Positions 8,383 to 13,954 of a stretch of 13,954 bases of DNA are shown one piece after another (position 1 is the stretch's first letter; the number at the start of each line of letters is the position of its first letter). Both the position numbers and the translations under genes were made by a program. The stretch covers positions 1-13,954 of the forward strand of contig NWUY0304102259.1 of assembly GCA_004151065.3 (NCBI GenBank), in the 5' to 3' direction. The notes beneath the pieces are model-generated. The model saw nothing but the letters and a program-made list of their open reading frames with translations, had not been told where the DNA came from and made no database searches. The stretch comes from Larix sibirica (taxonomy: Eukaryota; Streptophyta; Pinopsida; Pinales; Pinaceae).

Positions 8383-9475
8383 TTAGTTGTAGGCTTCTCT
8401 AGGCACTATGAGGATTTGTTGCATCTCTAGATTTTGAAGCTCCATATCTTGAAACTATTGTGAAACAACTTCAACTTCCTTAGTGGTTGCTGAAGTGGAA
8501 CCCAAAGATTGCTTATGATTTGATGGTGTAGATTGAGTGCCTTTGATGAGCTTTTCAATGCTGGATTTAAGCTTCAAGCACTCTAACTCCAAGGCTTGTA
8601 TTTGCCTCCTTTACTGCATTTCTATATCCAAGATTTTAGAATCATGCAAGATGATGACATGCTCCTTGCTTTGTATATTATTGGTCAAATAAATTATGGT
8701 AGTCTTGTTTTCATTGTTGTAGTCCTCTTGTCTCTGAAGGATTTTCTTAATATTGAGATGTCCTGTTGACAGTTACCATGACAACTTAAGTCAAAACAAG
8801 TGAGAGCCCAAGAGACTATCTTTTAGGTCTAATGAGATATGCAGTAGTAGAGTCACCAAATTTCTGCCATAGAATGTCCTTTAATCCATTATTGTTGAGG
8901 ACTCTGAGCACATGGAAACAATCATCTACATCCTTCCTATGAATACGGTTTGAAGCCTTCAAAGGAAGCTCGAGGTGGGTCAACTTAAGAGTATAATTAC
9001 CATTGAGATAATACCACCACCCAATTGCAATAAAAATTGGAGTATCACCATGAGTAACATATAACAATGATGCACACTATGGTTGTGCCACCTTGAGATT
9101 AGAGAATCACCTCTTGCCAATGTCGAGCTAAATCCAAAGATAGTTCAAAGACTCAAATGTAGGACGTAGCCATAGGGGAAGGATACCAAGGGAAGAAATT
9201 ACACAAGACAATGAATGCCTAATACCAAACGTCGAACCATGGATATAATACCCCTATCCCACAGTAATAAAAAGAACATAGAACAATGAAACACACACAA
9301 AATGTGCCACCTTGTACATAGAGAAGCGCCCCCCAGCAATGTCGGGTTCAAACCAATTTCTAAAATGACAATCCTAGGACTTAAATGGAAAACACAACAA
9401 AAGGGGAAGGAGAATGCACAATTTTGAGCATTGTTCCCAAAAGGCCTCTAGTTTACAACATCCCTTGAAATCTAA
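8383..9475 (-). pseudogene. Unidentified decayed coding sequence nested in the copia element
   Basis: Read on the - strand, two parts are open. The upstream part, 9067-8816 (83 codons), starts MLYVTHGDTPIFIAIGWWYY and continues with VDDCFHVLRVLNNNGLKDIL and FGDSTTAYLIRPKR. After a stop and shift, a second part from about 8768 to a TAA at 8385-8383 is rich in Lys, Gln, Glu and Leu (for example RRQIQALELECLKLKSSIEK) and looks like a coiled coil, then a Ser/Thr-rich tail with two in-frame TAG/TAA stops. Upstream of 9067 similar sequence continues with stops to about 9475, including DIAGGRFSMYKVAHF, a diverged copy of DIGKR-FSNLKVAQP. I do not recognise the family. Its place between the copia integrase and RT, on the opposite strand, indicates later insertion. 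It could be part of another transposable element or a captured host gene. Confidence 0.5.
8995..9412 (-). repeat. Diverged tandem duplication inside the unidentified insert
   Basis: Block 9057-9190 and block 9275-9412 align with a period of about 219 bp. Shared words include 'aacata-aacaatga', GTGCCACCTTG (at 9085 and 9304), 'caatgtcg' and AGGGGAAGGA. Similarity extends weakly below 9057, where 'ataataccaccaccc' at 9009 matches 'ataatacccctatccc' at 9244. In the - strand reading both copies give related peptides (DIGKR.FSNLKVAQP against DIAGGRFSMYKVAHF, and CASLLYV against CVSLFYV), which suggests the repeat arose while the sequence was coding. Confidence 0.7.
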
Positions 9476-9675
9476 AAAATCCATCATTCCCATTTAAAAT
9501 TCAGTTAAAGACTTGGTCGATGGGTCCCTACCATAGAAAAACCAATATTGCTAGCATCGGGAGTGCCCTCTTACTCCAATCTGGATCAAGGCATGGTTCT
9601 CATTACCCCACCTTTGATGGCGGATATTGGCAAAGAACATTCAAAATTGAATGATGGAGTTGGAAGTGCGAGTGG
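9476..9675. other. Junction region before the copia RT remnant, nothing recognised
   Basis: No copia similarity is seen here, although the fingers/palm part of reverse transcriptase with its YVDD box would be expected. The 3' junction of the inserted sequence probably lies between about 9600 and 9680. Confidence 0.35.
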
Positions 9676-10250
9676 CGAGGTTAAAGCATTTACCAAGGTA
9701 AAATTTGAATTATGTTATGAGTTTGACATGACAGATCTAGGCTCCCTACATTATTGTTTGGGTGTAGAAGTTTGGTAGACTAAAACTTGTATTTTTACTT
9801 CACAAACTAAGTATGTTGAAGGTCTATTAGACAAATACAGAATGGTTGATTGTAAAAATTATCTACACTTAAGGAAAAAGGGTTCAAACCTTTAGCCAAA
9901 GTTGACTCTAAATCAACAAATGAGTTGATTTTCAAGCAACTAGTCAGAAGCTTTATTTATCTTACAACCATTAGGCCATATCTTAGTTTTGGAGTCAACT
10001 ACACCTCTAGGTTCATAATACATCTTAAAGCATAAGATTGGACCCCCAAAAATGGAGATATGTTAGAAGGTATAATAGATTTTGGACTATTATATGGTCT
10101 AAGTGATGCACTTCAATTCACTAGTTATATAGATTCCAATTGGGTAGGATCAATGGATATTCAAAAATCAACAATTGGTTATATATTTTGTCTGGAATAT
10201 GTTTTTTTTCACTAGACAAGTGACCCAACCAAGTCCATAACATAAAATTT
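9676..10250 (+). pseudogene. Copia reverse transcriptase C-terminal part and RNase H remnant
   Basis: FELCYEFDMTDLGSLHYCLG, directly followed by VEVW (to 9777), is the conserved block found just after the YVDD active site of copia RT. TSQTKYVEGLLDKYRMVDCK continues the same domain to about 9857. After a frameshift come LIFKQLVRSFIYLTTIRPYL, SFGVNYTSRFI, and the RNase H start YIDSNWVGSMDIQKSTIGY (from 10126), which keeps its first catalytic Asp. The remainder to about 10430 is too worn to follow, and the TEAEY block was not found. The YVDD box and all RT upstream of it are missing, apparently removed or displaced at the insertion. The stop codon at 9776-9778 and others make this non-functional. 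Confidence 0.88.
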
Positions 10251-11063
10251 TGGCTTACAAAACCCATCGAAAATCCTCCTCCTCGGGTGTCACAAAACTA
10301 TACCAGCCATGATGGTACACTAACATCTATTGGCTTTGATGTGTATGGTAGAGTTGTTAATGGAGTTGCACTATCTCTACATATGAAATCCAGTAACAAA
10401 AAAGCATACAAAGGAAGCTAATTATTCCATGTTATTTCTTTGTGTGTATCTTTTTCGTTGTTATTGCATTGGGTTATTTGAACCTATCCCTTTATTTAAT
10501 ATTGTAGATTTTATGAAACTTGATTCAACCACTTGAAATCTAGGGCAAAAATGGTGAAGAAACATACAAGAAAAGCAACAACATGCCAAGTTTGTTTCCT
10601 TATGTTCAAATCTTAAAATATGTGGAGAGAGAAAAAAAGTTAGCAATTTGTTTGCAATAAAATGCTCATTTTTCATTCTTGTTATTGCCCAAATTCAATG
10701 CCAAAGACGATACGAACATGGCAGACATAACTAGGATGAATTTGCATTGAAAGAATCATTGACATGATTGCATTTTGATGTATATTTCATGTGCAAATTG
10801 TCATGGCACTTGAAAAACAATTTGTACAAGAGCCATTGTTGATTTATATTGGTTTTAATTCACATAAGATTCATCACAAGTTTAATAGCACTCGTATTTC
10901 TTAATCCTTTGTATATTTTAACATTCAAAACAAAACTAATTCATCGCTTTCATTATGCATATTGTGTAGTAATTTGAATTACTAATTACATGAGAGATAT
11001 GTCATTTCTACAAGCATCTTCAAGTGAATTTATGGAGGTGGCCTTATCTTTGTTTTTGTAAAT
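10251..11063. other. AT-rich stretch between retroelement remnants, nothing firm
   Basis: The 3' end of the copia element should lie in the first part, but no polypurine tract or LTR could be matched to anything upstream. A motif 'caataaaatgctcatttttc' near 10655 resembles the polyadenylation region of a plant LTR. The open frames here are short and unconvincing. Confidence 0.3.
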
Positions 11064-11567
11064 TTGAAACAAGTACAAAGGAGAGTTCATTGGTACAGAG
11101 AAGCCAAGGATGAGCAAGCACACAAGATCATGCTTCAAAACTTCATGTTGCAAATTTGTATCCATAGTTTGGAGCCTCAAATTCAAAGTGATAAAGGCAA
11201 GCTTGCAAACTTTAAAGCAAAGCAAAGAATACATATGCACGGTGAAGAAAACATGAAGAAAAAGTTGAACAAGCCAAGGAGGGAGCAAGAGACCAAACCA
11301 TCTTCATCAAAGAACAGAGCAAAGCAAAAAAAATATAGGAGAAAGAAAGGCCAAATCATCTATATCCAAAATGTGAGAGAATGTCTACATGTTCAAGTTC
11401 TTGATTGTGACAACAAGCACTTAAAGACAAATTGCGGAAAAAAAAACATTTGGTTGGAGAAATTGTATTTTTGTATTAGTTTGAGGTTAATTGTTTGGTT
11501 AATTTGGGACATTTTCTCACGTCCACATTTTGGTGCTAGGAGGGTGGATGACAAGTCAACCACGTAG
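11064..11567 (+). other. Open frame of 167 codons, very basic, unknown
   Basis: It is the longest uninterrupted frame in the window (ATG at 11064, TAG at 11565-11567). The product is strongly basic in the middle, with runs such as NMKKKLNKPRREQETKP and KNRAKQKKYRRKKGQ at about residues 77-115, and a hydrophobic aromatic stretch near 134-153 (YFCISLRLIVWLIWDIF). No family was recognised. The + strand here is purine-rich (AAGCAAAGCAAAG-type words), which lowers stop codon frequency and favours chance openness. Its position just ahead of a gag-like region suggests LTR or leader DNA of a second LTR element rather than a host gene. An alternative is a small, lineage-specific nuclear basic protein; there is no supporting evidence for that. 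Confidence 0.3.
11528..11550 (+). other. Possible worn primer-binding site of a second LTR element
   Basis: 'ttttggtgctaggagggtgg' lies about 70 bp ahead of a gag-like region and resembles the TTTTGGCGC-plus-GGAGGG start of leader sequences in some plant Ty3/gypsy elements. The match is from memory of such leaders and only approximate. Confidence 0.25.
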
Positions 11568-11599
11568 AACCATTCTTTTCAAGAATGCATTAACTGCCC

Positions 11600-12350
11600 A
11601 TGGCTCCATTTTAGATTCCTACATGGAATGATAATGATGCTTTAAGCCTTCCAAGGCCATTACATGACATTTTGAAAAAGGTAGCTAATCTCTTACCAAA
11701 ATTTAATGGTGAGGGTTTGGGCACTGCATAACACATAGTCATACTTGCTAGATTACATTTTGCATGCTGAAAAATATCGAAGATGTTGTGTGCATGTTAT
11801 TTTATCTTGCTATTGAAGGAGAATTTTGAGAATGGTATAAAGCATTTCCCAACCAATTTAATTCATAGTTGGAAGTAATTTGAAGAAGTGCTCCTAGTTG
11901 TTCAAGATAATTATCAATTGGAGGCATTACTTGATGAATTAGACTAGATGCTTAGAAAGAAGAACCTGTTAAATATTTTAGTATGAGGTTTTTGCAAGTA
12001 TATTATCGGTTTAGCGAAAGTGATAATCCGCCTACCCACCAGAGTTAAGACTCAAACAAGGTGGAATATTTAATTAAGGATGTGTTATCAGAAGATGGAA
12101 TAAGCGATGTGGAAAACACCAATATATGAGACGACCTTGTACAAGGCTTTGATCCTGATGAGCATGCTACATTAATAGAATATGTGTTAGAAGATGAATC
12201 TATCACTCAATCTGAAAACAAAGATTATGGCATGCACTCTTATGAAGTTTCTTGTATAAGGAGGGAGGAATGCATGATAGATTCTACAAACTTGCTTATA
12301 AGAACATCAACATATTACAAGATTCCAAACATTATTACATTATGTTGAAT
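11600..12350 (+). pseudogene. Decayed gag-like region, probably Ty3/gypsy
   Basis: From an ATG at 11600 (stop four codons later) the frame reads ALSLPRPLHDILKKVANLLP, then KFNGEGLGTA, the typical beginning of the plant retrotransposon gag domain. After shifts it continues with IEDVVCMLFYLAIEGEF, HSWK and FEEVLL, matching the usual '..W..F...F' core. MLRKKN then EPVKYFSMRFLQVYYRF (about 11950-12010) matches the C-terminal part of that domain. A later frame reads DDLVQGFDPDEHATLIEYVL and EDESITQSENKDYGMHSYEV with one TGA before it. At least five stops or shifts show it is dead. No protease, RT or integrase of the same element follows, so only the 5' portion survives here. Assignment to gypsy rather than another LTR group rests on the gag type only. 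Confidence 0.6.
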
Positions 12351-13073
12351 GACTATTTTGAAACTGTCAATCCATCTACAGTGACAAGTTCTAAGAAAAG
12401 GAAAAAGAAAAGATTGTAGTGTTTCCCTGTTGGTCATTTGACGATGCCTCTTCCCAAGAAAAGATAATTCTTGAGAATGTTGAGTATCCAGTGTGTTATT
12501 ACCAAAACTCACACCCAAGAGAGAAAGTCCTAAAGCTCAAGGTATGGTTTTGGTGTAACTAAGAGGGAAGCCGATGTCACCACACCAACCCTCTTTTGCA
12601 CTTTAGGTTGGTTCTTCTCCAACTCGAGGGGGGCATCCCTATATTAGGATTACTAGAGCTTGCAATAAGGTCCAAGGTGAAATGCAGAGATGGTTCTAGG
12701 AAAACGGTTTGGTTTTAGTAATAAGAAAATGAATGGATGGAAGGACAAGGGATTAGTGCCTTATCCATTAAGCAATATGGGGTCAACCAAGGATCATTTT
12801 TTTCCAAGAATAAAAAAACATATTTTATATTCACAAAGAACTAAAAGTACAATATTCAAGTGCCAAGCACAACTATTTATAAAATACTAAATAAATAATT
12901 AGATTTGTAACCCACAATTACTAACTGTAACTCCTAAGAGCTCCAACAAGCTTCAATAGCATTTATACCATCAAAAATAGCCGGACCACTAATTTGAGAG
13001 CCCCACAGTACTTGAAAAAAATTATACCAAAATGAAACTGAAATCATAACAATGAATTTATCTGAGAAGAAAC
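12351..13073. other. Region between the gag remnant and the LINE remnant
   Basis: No coding similarity was recognised. The right-hand part, below 13073, should be the 3' untranslated tail of the minus-strand LINE. Its end was not located; the run of seven T at about 12797 (seven A on the LINE strand) is a weak candidate for a short poly(A) tail. The stretch 12530-12700 is less AT-rich than its surroundings and unassigned. Confidence 0.35.
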
Positions 13074-13954
13074 CTACACTCCTCCCTTGAATTCACCAAT
13101 ATGTAAATATCTTGGTTCCAGCTACAAAGCATCCTTTGATAAGGAGTCTGCTATGGTATTCAATTCTCGGTAGATGTTAGTATAACTTACCCACTTAAAA
13201 AGTCCACTAATCTCCTTCAATGAACAACCAATTGTTGTATTCATGTACTATATACTTGTAATTCCCCCTTCATCCAATGTATAGTCATAATAGAATCACC
13301 ATATACCTATAGCCAATCAATCTCCTTTTCCTTGGCAAATTAGAATAAGAAAAATAAAGCATTAAACTCCCCATTGTTATTATATCCTCACCCCAAGCAA
13401 GCTTTACCATAGAAGTAGTGCACATTCAAAAGATTCAATACAAACCCAATTCCAAAACAATTCCTAGGCCCTTGGAAAACCTCATTGAAAAAACTCCACA
13501 CAATCTCCTTGTTCACAGTGAGCTCACTAATCGAGACATCGAGTTTAATATTCGGGGACATTTGATAATAGCTGAGAAGACCCAAAATTTGAGTAGACAC
13601 CCATAAGGTAGGAAGATGCTTCTCTTCAAACAAAAGGGTGTTCCTAGACAACCAAATCCCCTAAGTGATTTGAAAGGGAATCGAATGAATGCCTTTTAGC
13701 TCCCTATGGGTATAAGAATTAGCAAAAAACAATCCTCCAAGGTATCCTTACACCATAAATTATTCATTTGAAGTTGTTTCTCAATCTCATTCCACACCTG
13801 ACGAGAATATGTGCATAAGTGAAAAAGATTAATATTAGTTTATACATTCGATCTACATAATATACATATTCCCGAGCCCTGCTTACCTGTTGAAATATTG
13901 TAACTTCGAAGAATATTCTATTGTATTTTATTATTGTAATTTATTCGGAGATGT
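13074..13954 (-). pseudogene. 3' end of a LINE-type reverse transcriptase gene: zf-RVT and RNase H
   Basis: Read on the - strand from the window edge: CILCRSNV, a stop, then TNINLFHLCTYSRQVWNEIE (about 13868-13790). This is the zinc-binding zf-RVT pattern CxLC...HLF..C.YS..VW found after the RT domain of plant LINEs. GIWLSRNTLLFEEKHLP closes that domain. RNase H follows: VWSFFNEVFQGPRNCFGIGF, then GKACLG, a stop, NNNGEFNALFF, VYGDSIMTIHWMKGELQVYS and, after a shift, IYRELNTIADSLSKDALQLE, ending FKGGV and TAG at 13076-13074. Of the four acidic RNase H residues, the Glu (GEFNAL), second Asp (GDS) and last Asp (ADSLSK) remain, while the first is Asn (FFNEVF). At least five stops and two frameshifts make it inactive. 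The RT and endonuclease domains would lie beyond 13954. Confidence 0.88.

Larger units (their letters stand above)
6340..10250 (+). mobile_element. Degenerate Ty1/copia LTR retrotransposon, interrupted by unrelated sequence
   Basis: Domains appear in copia order (gag, zinc knuckle, protease, integrase, reverse transcriptase, RNase H) on the + strand, with integrase before RT; that order is diagnostic of copia against gypsy. Many stops and frameshifts in every domain show it is long dead. About 1.5 kb between the integrase end (8160) and the RT remnant (about 9680) is not copia and carries opposite-strand coding remains, suggesting a later insertion plus loss of the first half of RT. LTRs, target-site duplications and exact ends were not found, so the limits given are those of recognisable protein similarity only. 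Confidence 0.85.

Noticed and set aside
12690-12890. Open frame of 66 codons on the + strand
   Set aside because: No similarity recognised; it lies between two dead elements and has no coding features.
13418-13606. Open frame on the + strand opposite the LINE remnant
   Set aside because: It is the antisense shadow of the zf-RVT/RNase H region on the - strand.

Overview
The window looks like plant nuclear DNA: AT-rich, one spliced gene with plant-type introns, then about 8 kb of badly decayed retrotransposon sequence. No bacterial operon, CRISPR or tRNA/rRNA signal was seen. The mix of old, nested, stop-riddled Ty1/copia, Ty3/gypsy-like and LINE remains would suit a large-genome seed plant, possibly a gymnosperm. 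That lineage guess is inference only; the sequence proves no more than 'plant'.

Layout. 1-1825: AT-rich upstream DNA that probably holds the promoter and perhaps a 5' UTR intron. 1826-4184: an apparently intact five-exon gene on the + strand for a hypersensitive-induced reaction (HIR) protein of the SPFH/band-7/prohibitin superfamily. It encodes 284 aa, its reading frame stays open across every junction, and its last intron has a GC-AG rather than GT-AG boundary. 4185-4420: 3' UTR with AATAAA signals. 4520-4650: a 67-bp tandem duplication. 5643-5980: short repeats, including a 105-bp tandem duplication.

About 6340-10250 is a degenerate Ty1/copia polyprotein on the + strand: gag, zinc knuckle, protease, integrase, the end of reverse transcriptase, and RNase H. 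Between integrase and the RT remnant lies about 1.5 kb that is not copia. It carries a decayed, unidentified coding sequence on the - strand (about 8383-9475) with an internal repeat and a coiled-coil-like tail. 11064-11567 is a long open, very basic frame of unknown meaning. 11600-12350 is a decayed gag-like region of a second LTR element, probably Ty3/gypsy. 13074-13954 on the - strand is the 3' end of a LINE-type reverse transcriptase gene (zf-RVT zinc-binding region followed by RNase H), running off the window edge.

The HIR gene is the only gene here likely to be functional. It should encode a lipid-anchored plasma-membrane microdomain scaffold involved in plant immune signalling. The rest is a graveyard of at least three retroelement classes, and the best candidate for something undescribed is the unidentified minus-strand sequence nested in the copia element.
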